From assembly GCA_907165065.1 (NCBI GenBank), contig OU015543.1:11850406-11914405 (forward strand): a stretch of DNA of 64,000 bases, given 5' to 3'. Below, piece by piece: positions 35,261 through 47,063 of the stretch; position 1 is the first letter of the stretch, and each line of letters opens with the position of its first letter. The notes beneath the pieces were generated by a model. The model ran no database searches. It saw only the letters and a program-made list of their open reading frames with translations, and was not told the DNA's origin. The DNA comes from Caprimulgus europaeus (lineage: Eukaryota; Chordata; Aves; Caprimulgiformes; Caprimulgidae). Position numbers and translations under genes: made by a program.

Positions 35261-37730
35261 AATTGGGAGAATCATCAGCTACTGATGACTCTGTTTTGTT
35301 TTGTTCCAAGTTCTTTCACTAACCTACATTATGGAAATACCCACTCTCTGCCCTAAAGAACACAGCATCTGAAGAAGCAGGAGATAAGGACTACTCCTTT
35401 TATTAGGGCAATGTAGGAGATGAGTTCCCTGAATCACACAGACTGGTTTTATCTTTACCTCCAGTGTCTTGTTTATGAACAGGAGTCTGCCAAAGGCAAA
35501 CTCTCACACCCTCATGCTCTTCAGGATTCACACTGATTTTCAAGTTTTCAGGCACATGGGAAACTCATGAGGTGTGTGGGGAAAATTCAGCCCTTTCTTG
35601 AGCTCACCCAGGAGTTTCAAATTGGATTAATCCTCTGCTCTGATCACACACTTTTTCTTGTGCTGGTAATGTAGCCACAGGGGTTCTCAGCTTCAGAGCT
35701 GCCAATCTTTTTTTTTTAATATGAAATAAAAGTGTTATTTTCAATATTTTGTTACTTTCTAAAGTGAGTTGAATGAGATTAAGCAAAATTAGCGCCTTCC
35801 AGTTGTGAACTCCAATTTCACTGCAATGATTGCTATTCCCCTTCAGGATTCATTCCTTTCCCAGGTCAAGAGTGCACAGTAGCACTCTGGAAGCAATGGA
35901 TTAAAGTGCTGATAGGAGATATTTATCCTTTTATCTTCTCAAGAATCTGTCTGATGACTATTTTGCCCTGTTTGAATATTGGCTTCAGTTGCTTTAGCAC
36001 AGAGATTGCCCTGAATTTTGCACATTTATTCTGTTGATTTTAATGGTGTTAGTTGTTTGAGAAGTGTTAAATGCTTGCAAATATTTTTAGCTGTGTCTTC
36101 ACTTCTCATTAACTGTGTTGAGGTGAATTTCTGAGCATGACAGTACTGATGAGAAGCTATGCAATGCCAGTACTTAGGATTCCAGGCTCTTATGAATCTT
36201 TAGTCTTGAAGCTATGGGTTAAACAACCAACTCTGATACTTGCTGGGCAATACTGAAAGCACAAAGTGATGAAGCAGAGCTTGACAACAAGCAAACCTCA
36301 GGAATAATTTCACAGTGGTTGAAACTTCTGTTTTCAAATACAAAATAAAAACAGAGCTTGGGAAAGTATTGGGTGCCACTGATGTATTCTCTACCACTGA
36401 TTGAGACTTAGATGAGACACTTTGTTCCCATTGGGAAGGAAAATAATATTCACCAGTATATTTGTTCAAAGAATGCTACTCTCAGCATTTTCAGAAATCA
36501 AATGCAACCCGTCAGCTTAAAGGGAGACAGCAGCATTGTTTTGAATGTTTCATTATCAATCTGCACTGAAGGAAGTAGCCCCATGCTGTTATCTGCCCCT
36601 GTTTTCTTTTGATTCGAGGAGCCTGTTGGTGGATTATGTTGTGTTGCATTTTTGGCTGGCCAGGATACTACCATGGCTTCAGAAAAGGTTTTCTTATAAA
36701 AACTGCACAGTTTCTATTATTCCTGTTTGGTGTGAGGCCAGTGGTTGTTAGACATCTGCCTGCTTAGGCTGCTCTTGGGGACAAGGTCAGAGCAGCTTGG
36801 AGAAGCTTGAGGTATCCAAACAGAGCTACAGATCAGCTGGTGCCATTTGCATGGCTTGAGTAGGGCTTGAGTTATTTAATTATCATTCAAATTGGGACAG
36901 CCGTTGTGTATAAATCATGGGAATTATACTCCTTGCAAAAGCAGAGACAAAACATTGACAGCAGTGAGGAAAACCAGCATTATTTTACTTACAGCACTGG
37001 GATCTCTCCTCCTTTCCTAGCTTCCACGTGCCTGAAAACCATAGATCTCTGTCTTGCAGTTCTCCTGAGCAAGGATTTGTGTCCTCCTTGAACATGGATG
37101 CAATCAACCCCAGGCCCTTTGCTAAAGGAACAGCTCGTAGCTGGGGAGTTTTAGTTTCACTCAGTCCATCACTAGAGAAAAACAAGGCACATACACTAAG
37201 GGTACTGTGTTGAACATAAGGAAAGTCCAACTTTTTCCAGACACTGGAAAAGATTAAGCATATGCATGGTCCAGCATTTGTCACACAGCAGTCTAAATTG
37301 AGAATATGATAGAATTTTAAGCTTGTTACTAGGGTTGATCCACTGAACACAAGAAATAACCCGGAATAATCCAAACTTACAACCCAGCTCATTAAAAATT
37401 GGTCTTCAGGGACTACAATTTCTGAGAGACATTATCCATCAGTAATTGCAGTAACATCTAAGCAGCTAGTAGCTCTTGGTCTTCAATTCCAGCTTTTGTT
37501 TAATCCACCAAGAGTTTATAGCTGAGTGTGTTCACAGTCATGCCATGCTGAAACCCACTGAAGCCGATGGAGTAACTCAGGATTAGTTCCCTTCCAGCTG
37601 AGATCAGATCCTGAACAAAAAACGATGCCTACCCTCAGCCTTCGCTCTCTGCAACTCCCTTCCAAGCAATTTCATCCACACAGTGCAGGTCTTTCCATTT
37701 ACTTCCAGTTTGCTTTACAATTTCTCTTTT
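35261..37730. other. AT-rich unique DNA, no gene seen
   Basis: No recognised protein, RNA gene or repeat. Short frames only. Confidence 0.5.
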
Positions 37731-37893
37731 CACTTAACTCTATTTCACTTAACTCTATTTAGTTTAACTCAACTCTGCTTAGTTTAACTCAACTCTACTT
37801 AGTTTAACTCAACTCTACTTAGTTTAACTCAACTCTATTTAGTTTAACTCAACTCCACTTAGTTTAACTCAACTCTACTTAGTTTAACTCAAG
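37731..37893. repeat. Minisatellite, 20-bp period, about 6.5 copies
   Basis: Two 15-bp units (CACTTAACTCTATTT at 37731-37760) lead into a 20-bp array with unit AGTTTAACTCAACTCTACTT from 37761. Unit variants differ at one or two bases (CTGC, CTAT, CCAC in place of CTAC). The 15-bp lead units look like the same unit lacking five bases, so they may be the ancestral form. Confidence 0.95.
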
Positions 37894-40149
37894 CTTTTGT
37901 TTGAGTCAATGTATTGGTTTTGGCAACAAGCATCCAGTTGGCATGTTCAACATCATGGGAGAAAACTTGAGGAAGGAATATTGATCAACAGGTAATGCAA
38001 AAAAACCCCCTTATAAGTGTGAGAATTGGTTGTATCGCTATCAGAAGTGCAATGTTCATGCTGGCTGCGTGATTCTCTTTCCATCCACCTGGCAAGAAGC
38101 ATTAAAGCTTCCCTCTAGGGCTGGCAAGGGACTCTTTTTCCATGGCATCGTTTGACCATGGAACAGTTGGCAGAGGGAATTTGAAGAGTGATGTGGCTGT
38201 ATCCTCTCTTTCAGACAGTTAAACGTGTCTTCTCCGGTGGCAACTTTGGCAAGGAGTCCCTGAAGATGGGAAGCTGCATGAGTGGCCTACCACAGCGCTA
38301 AATCTTCAGGAAAGCAGCAAATTCTGGGGATTCCTGTTTATAAACTCCACGTGCATACAAATTTGGTCCTTTTGGAGATAGGTTTCAGTTTGCAAATGGC
38401 AAGATCTTGAAGAAAATTGCTGCAGACTGGCATTGGCAACCTCAGCTAATGGAATCGTAAACAGTAGAGTAGGAAAAGGTCCCGTGGGCCATCTCATCTG
38501 AGCTCTGAGCTTTCCAGAGCAGCTCAGTCATGCTCTGTGTAATCACTTTTTGCTGGATCTCTGCAGTGATGAATTCTTGTGTGTACCCTGGGGGATATTA
38601 TCCTGTTACCCCAAACTGCTCTTACTATGAGCATATGTTTTGTAATTCCCAGCCTTGGCCTGACTCTCTTTTTTGCTCTTTCCTGTCTCACCATCATCTC
38701 AGATGACAAATGATTTGCTGTAGCTATTACTATCCTGTAATTTATTTGTAGGAGTTAATGCTGGCTTCGTCAGACATCTCTTAAATGATGCAAAATCACT
38801 GGCTCCAAAATCTTTGTATCCTGACATACATTAAATAAAACTTCACTAAGAGTTAAAAAAATCATTAGACTCAGATGACAAATCAGGTGTGGATTTGGTT
38901 GCCTACAACATAATTTACATGACCAAATTAATGAAGAAAACAATGAATATGCTGACTAAGACCACAACTGCCTGTTGCAAGTCATTGTTTTAATCATGAA
39001 AATATTCTGAAACCCCAAACTATAGGATTATTCAAATGCAAAGAATCAGATTTCTATCGTGCCCATTATTCAGCTGTGGTGAAATCCACCTCCATGTCTC
39101 ACCACTTACTGCTGCTGTTGGCCATTTGTAGAGCAAAAACAGCCCCGTAGCCAGCAGAGCGGGGAAATTCACTGGGCAAGGGGTGCAAACTACAGCTGCT
39201 GAATGGAAAAGGCTGAACCTAAAAGGCAAACTCAGTTAGACCAAGTGTGAAATGGCAAAGTCAAGGTGAGGGGACAACAGCATCTTATTTTCCTATTCTT
39301 TCCCCTTATAGTAATTATTTCCTTGTTGTAGGAAGAATTTTTGCTTCTATTTGGTTTTGGTTTGGTTTGGGTTTTTTTTTTTTTTGAGGACCATAAACAC
39401 TTTTCAAAGACATATGAAAACAATAATAACAACATTTTGTTCCAAAAACCATCCAAACCAGAAGCAGGAACAGTGCAGGTGATCACCACACACTGAGGAG
39501 AGGAAGCAGACAACAATCAAATGGCACAGATCACATGCAATCTGGAGATGTTTCTTCCAGTTTCTCAGTCAAATATCTCTTAAAAAAATTACCAAGATAA
39601 CAAAACCAGAGTCAGTTACAAACAATTCACAGACACTAAAAGAAAAAAAAAAAGAGCCTGAATTGTGAATAAATATTAACAGCAACAAATAAATCAACGA
39701 GCACCTAATTATTTATGTCTTCTCACTATAACAGCACATTAATCTGCCATGAAATAGTCATGGATGAATCACAGAATATCCAACTTTCCAAATGCATGTT
39801 GGATTCTTTATAACTGGACCATAGATATGAAGAAAGAAAAAAAAAATTACTGGAAATGGTGAAAGAAATTGTCTCGTGGTAGTTTGTTTATGCATAACAT
39901 TTGCAATAGTTATAATGGGGCAAGGGAAGGGTGGGACAGAGCTGCTCTTATGTAAACTAAGGAGCTAAGAGCAGTGTTGGGTTGGGCTCACTAAGCAGCC
40001 CATGGAGGAACACCAGCCTCAAATAGCAGGAGTCTGGAGACAGCAACTTCACCTTTAGCCCAAGCATGGATGTGATTGTGTCCCCTCCCCTTTCCCTGCC
40101 AGATGGTTTAAACATCTTGCTACCCACTTGAATTGGCAGTAGGAGGGTA
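37894..40149. other. AT-rich unique DNA, no gene seen
   Basis: Nothing recognised except a GGTTT/T-rich run at 39350-39385 and A-runs near 39640 and 39838. Confidence 0.5.
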
Positions 40150-40300
40150 TTTGAGTTCAAATACAAGGCTCATTCTTAAGACTTCTGGCTCTGCTACTGA
40201 TTTACTGGGTACTTGGATAAACTACTGCATCTCTCTATGCCTCCAGTCCAGCATGGAGAGCACAAATAACTACAGTGCTTTCACCCTGTCCTCTGCCATC
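40150..40300 (+). mobile_element. MIR SINE relic
   Basis: GGCTCTGCTACTGATTTACT, GGGTACTTGGATAAACTACT and GCATCTCTCTATGCCTCCAG TC follow the MIR core in order (GGCTCTGCCACTTACTAGCT, GTGTGACCTTGGGCAAGTTA CTTAACCTCTCTGTGCCTCA G). Preceding TTCAAATACAAGGC fits the GTTCAAATCCC part. This is the clearest MIR-type relic in the window. It is ancient and diverged. Confidence 0.6.
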
Positions 40301-40314
40301 CTTGGTCACAATGA

Positions 40315-40550
40315 AAAAACACCAGGAAAGGGATGAATTTGTGGGGGTTCCAAGCATCGGATGGTCCCATTAGAAAGAACTGGTGCAAGTCTTGTTGAAG
40401 TTATGCAGCAAAAAGGATTTTGATGTTTCTAAAAACACCAGGAAGGGGATGAATTTGTGGGGGTTATCACCAAGCATCAGATGGTCCCATCAGAAACAGC
40501 CGGTGCAAGTCTTGTTGAAGTTAAGCAGCAATAAGGATTTTGATGTTTCT
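40315..40550. repeat. Tandem duplication, two copies of 116 and 120 bp
   Basis: Copy 1 (40315-40430) and copy 2 (40431-40550) both run from AAAACACCAGGAA through GATGAATTTGTGGGGGTT and CAAGTCTTGTTGAAGTTA to GATTTTGATGTTTCT. They differ by a 4-bp insertion (ATCA) in copy 2 and fewer than ten substitutions. This is a simple local duplication, not a known repeat family. It begins just after the MIR relic. Confidence 0.96.
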
Positions 40551-41904
40551 ATCCTAGAAAGCAGAAGGTTAGCCCAGAGCTGTGCAAAAGGCAGGAAGGA
40601 ACTGGAGATGAGGGGGAAATATAACAGCAAAACTTTTCTAATACAACCCAGTACTTCCCCAAATCCCTAAAGATGTGGTTCAAGTTTTAGGCAAACGTTG
40701 TGAGATGCTCTGGTTTCCTTTGAGAAGGAGTTTGCCAACCCTCTGCAAGAACCACTCGTGATGGAGACAAGGACATGTGAGGAGAAACAGAAGCATGAAT
40801 GAACACCTCCATCAGGTTTGTTCTTTCTCTTTCACTCTTCTCACCTCGGGGAAGATGAACATTTGCATTCACAGGGATCTCAGGACACCGCTGCTTTGCC
40901 GACTGGCAGGAAGCGCCAACGTGAAGCGAGTGGAACCTTCTTCTCCAGCTTGCCCTCAGAAAGTACATGAAACACACTGGCCCTTGTTGCTTCCATAAGC
41001 TGAAAAGGGAGTTTGTGATTCCAAGTCTACTCTGCTCACAGCACGACATGCCCTGGGTCAGCCCCAGCAATAATGTTTTTAAACAATATTAGGTTATTCT
41101 TGGCAATCGGTGATGACGGTTTCTACCAATCGGGGTATGAGAAAAACTTCTAATAATAAGAAGTGATAGAAAAACAGAACTGGAGACCAAAATATTCTCA
41201 AATGCAGAGGCTGGTTACACTGGGGGGGTAGAGGGAAGCTGAGATAAGTCCTGGCTATGATTTGTCTTAAGAGTTGAACCCAAACATACTGTTAATTCCA
41301 CACTTAGGGAGTCCAACTCTAATTACTCTGTACTCAAGGTCCCCACAGCAGTAGGCAAGGCAAATGCTGCCTTTAGATTTTTCTCTGCTCCTATGTGTGA
41401 TCAAACAATTAAGTCCTTAATAGAGGAATTGAAATCGTTTGCAAATCTGATGCATGAATAACTTCCCAAATTCTAAGTCTGGGTTGCTTTGCTGTATCTG
41501 TGCCTCCACATGGAACAAACTCACCTTTTTCTGGTGGGTCTAACATAATTTTTGAAGTGTGTGCTAATACAGAAGTTCATTTTTTTCCTCTCCTTCACAC
41601 ACTGTTGGAGGTGCTTTGTGCAGTGCATGGTACAAGCCTGGTGAGGATGGCAGCTCTCTTCTATGCACATAGTGATAATATAACCCCCAAAAATGCACCC
41701 AGCCAAACTGAGGAGAGATTGAAAGAGGCACCACCAGGGCAGAATAACTGTGAAGATGTGCCAGGTCAAGGTTTGATGCTCACTTGCAATGTCAGCATAA
41801 CCCCAGTGGGTTTACATGCTGTCACATCTGAAAGCTTGAGGCACAGCTACTGTTCCCTGTGCAAGCTCAGTGACACTCCCATGGAGAAGCAAATGTGTAA
41901 CAGC
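40551..41904. other. Unique non-coding DNA, no gene seen
   Basis: No recognised feature. A 165-codon + frame (41500-41997) runs into the next CR1 copy and has no known domain. Confidence 0.45.
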
Positions 41905-42090
41905 ACAAATTGGATGGAGATTGGAACAAGCATTGGCACAGGCTGCCCAGGGAGGTGGTGGAGTCACCTTCCCTGGTGGGATTTAACAGACTGGTAGATG
42001 AGGTGCTCAGGGACATGGTTTAGAGGTGGAATTGCTAGTGTTGGGTTTATGGTTGGACTGGGTGATCTTAAAGGTCTTTTGGCAACCCAA
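41905..42090 (+). mobile_element. CR1 retrotransposon 3' end
   Basis: GCATTGGCACAGGCTGCCCA, GGTGGTGGAGTCACCTTCCC, GGATTTAACAGACTGGTAGA, GTGCTCAGGGACATGGTTTA, GTTTATGGTTGGACTGGGTG and ATCTTAAAGGTCTTTTGGCA. The same subfamily and orientation as 32181-32350. The last tail bases are not recognisable, so the 3' end is decayed. Confidence 0.93.
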
Positions 42091-45066
42091 GGAGTCCTGC
42101 CCTGCAGAGCAGCTCCAAGCAGCTCAGCAATGAGCCATGAAAACCAGCCAGGCAGTCCCAAACCTACCTCCACATCTCACCACAGCTATGGACACATCAC
42201 CATCCCCTACACTCTTCTTTTTCCATCTCTCAGGACCCAGTATGTTTTTTTCCAGCCTTCTCCTAACCCCAAGGCCAGCTGATTGATAGTAGCAGTTGAT
42301 CTTCATGCTCTCTCTCCCCCTTAGATGGGTGAGCAGCTGTCATTTCCAGCGGGCAAGCGAATGAACTCATCCTTTCTTTTTTTCTCCCCATCTGTCAGCT
42401 CAAAAGTAATGCTGAGAGCAACTGGAGTCTCCCAGCTGGTTTGATTTATTTGGTTTAATGTTCCACCATGACCCTTTGGCTTGGCCTGGCCTTTCATCCA
42501 AGCACTGTAGGGCCCTAAGGCTACTTAGCTTCCGTGATTAGATGACTTCAGTGTATTCTGCTTGTTTGGCCAAAATCCAAGCGATTCACTTAACTGCTGT
42601 CTCCATTTTGAAGAGCTTGAACTAAGGCACAAGGAGAGACATCCCAAGAAATTCTGCACAGCCCAAAAGCACATGAGGAGTCTGATGGAGCCACTTCATT
42701 CCCAAGTTTGCAGAGACTTATGCTAAGTTGTTCTTTGTCCTCTCTCAGAAAGACAAAGTCCTTCCGCAGTGCCAGCCATTCTGAATTTGCCACCCATGGA
42801 GGAGCAGAGCAGGCAGGTCTTCTTCCTCTTCCCATCTCTCATGGCCATTTCCTCACTGCAGTGACTCTTGAATATTTATTCAAAGCAAAACTCTCTTTTC
42901 CATGATGGCTGACATGGTGGTCGACACACAACATGTCAGGCAGAGAAGAACTAATCCCCAAAACAACAAAAAATGACCCAAATTTTCAGATGGGTTAGCT
43001 TTCTTGCCCTGTGACACCTCTCCCTTTCTACTCAACCTCTCCCTTGAGCAGAGTCCTAGATCATAAATTCATCAACCAACAAAACGAGAGGGAGACACTT
43101 TCCTCTAGTGAAGGGACCACCCTGGGCCAACTGCCCTGGCTCTGCCTTTCCATGTCAGAAATATCTGCTGACCCAGGTAAATTGGCCAGGTTTTTTTTCC
43201 CTTTCTACTTAAGCCCTGACAAGGACTCAACTGAACAACGTGTTTTAATTCAGTACAACAGTGGCCAAAAGTGGCACAAGAAAGAATTAGGGAGTGGCAC
43301 CCGTAGCTCAGGTCTACACACAGCATCTTTTGTAGCGGTGTCATTATGTTGGCCAAGGCTGTGTGATATTTTACCCAGACAGTTAGAGCAGCATATCCTC
43401 TAGTGTGGACAGCATGAGGGTGCCTTATTCCATCTCAGCTCATTCCCTTTGCTCATACAGGAATAAACCACACGAATATCAGTGTTTTTCTATTAGTAGA
43501 GCTTCACCCACATCAGGGAAATGATAGTTTTACCCATCCAAAGAAAAATAAACTTTTACACAGAAAATCCTTGAAGAGGTAGGTAGTGATCACCAAAATA
43601 CTTCTTGACTGCTCAGGCTGACACAGGCAGATGGAGCTTAAAGGTATTGAAGGAAAGGGTTTCCTAAAAAGTTCAGAAATTATCTGTGTATTTGGGATCC
43701 CAAAGCAGTCAAGTCTATCCTCTTTGTGCCTAGGCCAGTGTTAAAGGATAAAGCAAGGCCCTGATATGAGACCCAGGACTATAATGAGTTCTGACTGTGC
43801 TTCCTAGTTTCAGTCCATCATGTGGACCAAAAAGAAAGAATTATGAAAGCTTCAAAACACCAAGTATGGATAGAAATGCACTGCTCCACTCTTTCTTCCC
43901 AGTAGCTCATCATGGGAAGTGCTCTCAGAAGGGCCACTAAGGCTTTGCAGAGCACACTGAACCTTTTACACCAGTGAGATGTCCCACAGGTGCCACCTAC
44001 CACCAAGGACCATGTTCAGCCCCTATCACCCACATGCTTTTGAAGATTTTTACACCTTCACTGAAAAGAAAATAAATCATAAATGTCTTTGGGATAGCAT
44101 CTCTTAGACCACGTAAATCAGCACCTTCTTCCAGAAAAAGGAAATAAGGTGCAGCAAGGTAGAGACATGATCTGAACCCACTGTAGATGGAACAATGTCC
44201 TCTGCATGGACATATTTCTCTTATTTCCATTTCAGTGTATTTGCATGGTCAAAGTGAAGCATCTGGGTGAGTGTTTGGATAAGGAGAGCTACCCGGGGTG
44301 TGATTTAAATACCAGGAAAGAAAATCAATAGGCTATTCAATATTTAATTAAAATTACTCCATTTCACAGTCCAATGCAGGTTTTGTTGGTCTCAAAAGTA
44401 AATGATATTCTGTGTTTTAGACTTTCTGGATCCTCAAAGAACACACTTTGTCTTTCTAAATACTATCTGAAGCCTTTTACATCAATAAGCATGAGTTTTG
44501 CATGTGCCTTTAGAACACTTCCAGACTTTATGTTAATGTATGGTCTAGCTCCAATGGCTCCCCAAGATATTTAACACCATTGCAATGAAATTAATAAAGA
44601 CAAAATAACTTATTCAAGGAAATCTAATGAAACCAATGCAGAGCTTTTCAGGGGAAAGATCACCTTCCACAAAGCAAGGCCAGGTTAAAAAAAGCTCAGA
44701 GACATTGCTACGGATGTCAGGAGGGAGCTGGAAGGGTTGTTTCTCATGCATATCCCTCTTTTTCTTTCTTTTGGGGCTTTTTTTTTTATCAACTCATTTT
44801 TAAAACACCTTCCCTGTACAGAAACCCTCAGCACATGTGAGTTGGTTGTTTGGTCAACCACATGGTGGTTGGTCGTGGTGATATGTTTGACTAATGGAGG
44901 TTACGTTTCTCTACCTCTCTGCATCTTTGTCTTAGACAAGAAGGGGGGAAAAAAAAAGTTCTGACTTCCAGACAGCCATGAAAACTAAATAAACATGCAT
45001 GTAAATGAGAGGTTATTTGGAAGAGGGATTGTGGATGTTGGCAAGGAGAACAGCACAACTTATGAC

Positions 45067-45138
45067 TTTTCTTTTTTTTTCTTCTCCTCTACCTCTCTCA
45101 ATTTTTTTCCTCTTTTTTTCCCCTCTCTCTCTCTTTTT
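45067..45138. repeat. Polypyrimidine low-complexity tract
   Basis: About 72 bp of nearly pure T/C with T8-10 runs and a CT repeat at the right end. Confidence 0.85.
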
Positions 45139-46775
45139 AAGGCCAATGGAGGTATTTTTTAAGGCAAGAGTTTATTTTTAGACCACATAGTTATGGCAAA
45201 ATGGGGAAATGACCTTTTCATTTAGTCAGGAGGCATCATGTGATTGGCAAGTGAAAAGATACAGGCATGTGGGACTTGAGCCATCCATGTCTTAGGTCCT
45301 GCAGGGAGGTTTCTTGTCCTCATTATCTTGGGTAATCTTCTAGATGGAAAAACTACATCCTACAAGACTTGAAAGCTTGATATATGGAGACAATCAATGC
45401 TCATTCCTGTCTTCCACCACCCAACAGCTTTTGTGAAGGGAAACCATCAGCTGAATGTTCCTATCAGGCAAAGGCTCAATCTGTAGCAACTTAAAATTGA
45501 GAATGGGAATACAGCCTCCATTACCAGGGTCAGGGAGCCCTTGAAAATGCTCCTTCCAGCTGAACTACTTAATTTCACAGGTGAAATTAATGTTCTAGAA
45601 GTTTCTCCTTAAGGGGAAAAAGGTGGCAGTTATTTACTTGATACCTAAATCCAGGTGAGCCAGTGCCTTGCAGGAATTGGTAATGTGTATAAATAAAGCC
45701 ATGAGGAGCAGCTCTGAGTTTGCAGAGGGTGTTTTTTGGAGAGAAATGTTGACTTGCTGTGCTCCTGAGGGATCAGAGCTATGGGTACATCCACCTTGCT
45801 TCAAATACCTCCTGTGTATCAACTTGAACTGGAAGAAGTCCTTAGCATTAGGCCACAGCTGGTAAGTGGTGAGGAGTTTTTTGTGTGTCTCTGTTCTTTT
45901 ACCCATAATAATAATAATAATTTCCCCTTAATCAGACTCTTTCATCCTTGGTCTTTAAAATAGCATCTGCAAGGGTTTGAAAATGGAGTTCTCCTCCTGT
46001 GAGGGCTGTAGCTGCTGCTTCAAAACTGTTTATTTTCTTTTAATTTTGTACTTTGACCAACTTGAACTGGCTTTTCTTTCTCATTTTAACATCTGTGTAC
46101 TTTCTGAATGTAATCTCCATAAGGTTTAATTCTAGCTTTTCTTATAAATATACACATCCTTATATGATCTGGCTCTTGCCCTGTCCCAACTTTCACACAA
46201 TTTGAGTGTGATGGGTGTGATAGCCCACTGCCTCTGGAGCTTCTGTGGTCTGGAAGAGATCCCTGGATCCCTCTGGCAGGTGACCCATCTCATTTCATAT
46301 GAAGTGCCTCTCTTCTCCCTTGTCTATAGCTCTTAACTTGCATTTTTTCCCCTGCTGTTGAGTGTGACTAGTATTTCATCCCTGGGAAGTCTCTCAGGAT
46401 GTTGAGCCAGGTTGGTTGTGGTTTGTTTTTTGGTATTTTTGGGGGAGATGTGTGTGTTTGTATGTGCAGAAGTGTGTGTACATGTGTGTGCACGAGTCCC
46501 AGAATAAGTGTACATCCATCATTTCCAAAGGCAGTAAAAAGATACTTGTCAGAGCACCTGATTTATTGCAACACTTAATGAGATTCTTGTCAGAACCTGG
46601 TTTATTGGTGTAAATGCAAATGTCAGGTCAGTATAAATCACAGGGGTGGGGGACAGAAAGAAATATTCTGCTTTTCCCTAAGAGATAAACCAGCTCCATG
46701 GTTAAAGTGGGCTCCTCCTTGATCTGCTGTTTGAGATAAGCTAATATACAGCACCATTAAGTGCCCTCTCCAGCA

Positions 46776-46790
46776 TTAATTGCCAATTAA
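46776..46790. promoter_or_regulatory. Palindromic homeodomain-type site
   Basis: TTAATTG-C-CAATTAA is a perfect inverted repeat with 7-bp arms and a single-base centre, carrying two outward TAATT cores. Such arrangements suit dimeric binding of homeodomain proteins. That reading is inference, since AT-rich palindromes also arise by chance. Confidence 0.25.
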
Positions 46791-46950
46791 CTGGAGGGGC
46801 AGGACCCCAGCTGTGCAGATGCCAGAGGTTCATCCCCCCAGGATGTGGCAACTTCCAATCCCAGGACCCTCACCCTGCTGTGAACTCCCTTTGCTCCCAC
46901 ACAGCCCATGTCCCTCCTGCTGTCCTGTCTCTGAACGAAGGGTGTCTACA

Positions 46951-47063
46951 TCCCAGAATGGCCTGGGTGGGAAAAGCCCTTTAAGATCATCAAGTCCAAT
47001 CATTGACCCAACACTGACAATTCCCCACTAAGCCATGTCCTTCAGCACTATGTCTACATGTGG
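46951..47063 (-). mobile_element. CR1 retrotransposon, short 3' fragment
   Basis: ATCCCAGAATGGCCTGGGTG, GGAAAAGCCCTTTAAGATCA, TCAAGTCCAATCATTGACCC, AACACTGACAATTCCCCACT and AAGCCATGTCC. It matches the first 110 bp (3' side) of the copy at 55818 in the same orientation and stops at CTACATG. It is strongly 5'-truncated. Confidence 0.93.

Larger units (their letters stand above)
42091..46950. other. Unique non-coding DNA, no gene seen
   Basis: Contains a pyrimidine-rich tract at 45067-45138 and a short ATA run at 45905-45921. The segment 46735-46800 holds a palindromic TTAATTGCCAATTAA site. No recognised protein or RNA gene. Confidence 0.45.

Noticed and set aside
41500..41997. 165-codon frame
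   Set aside because: It runs into a CR1 copy and has no known domain.
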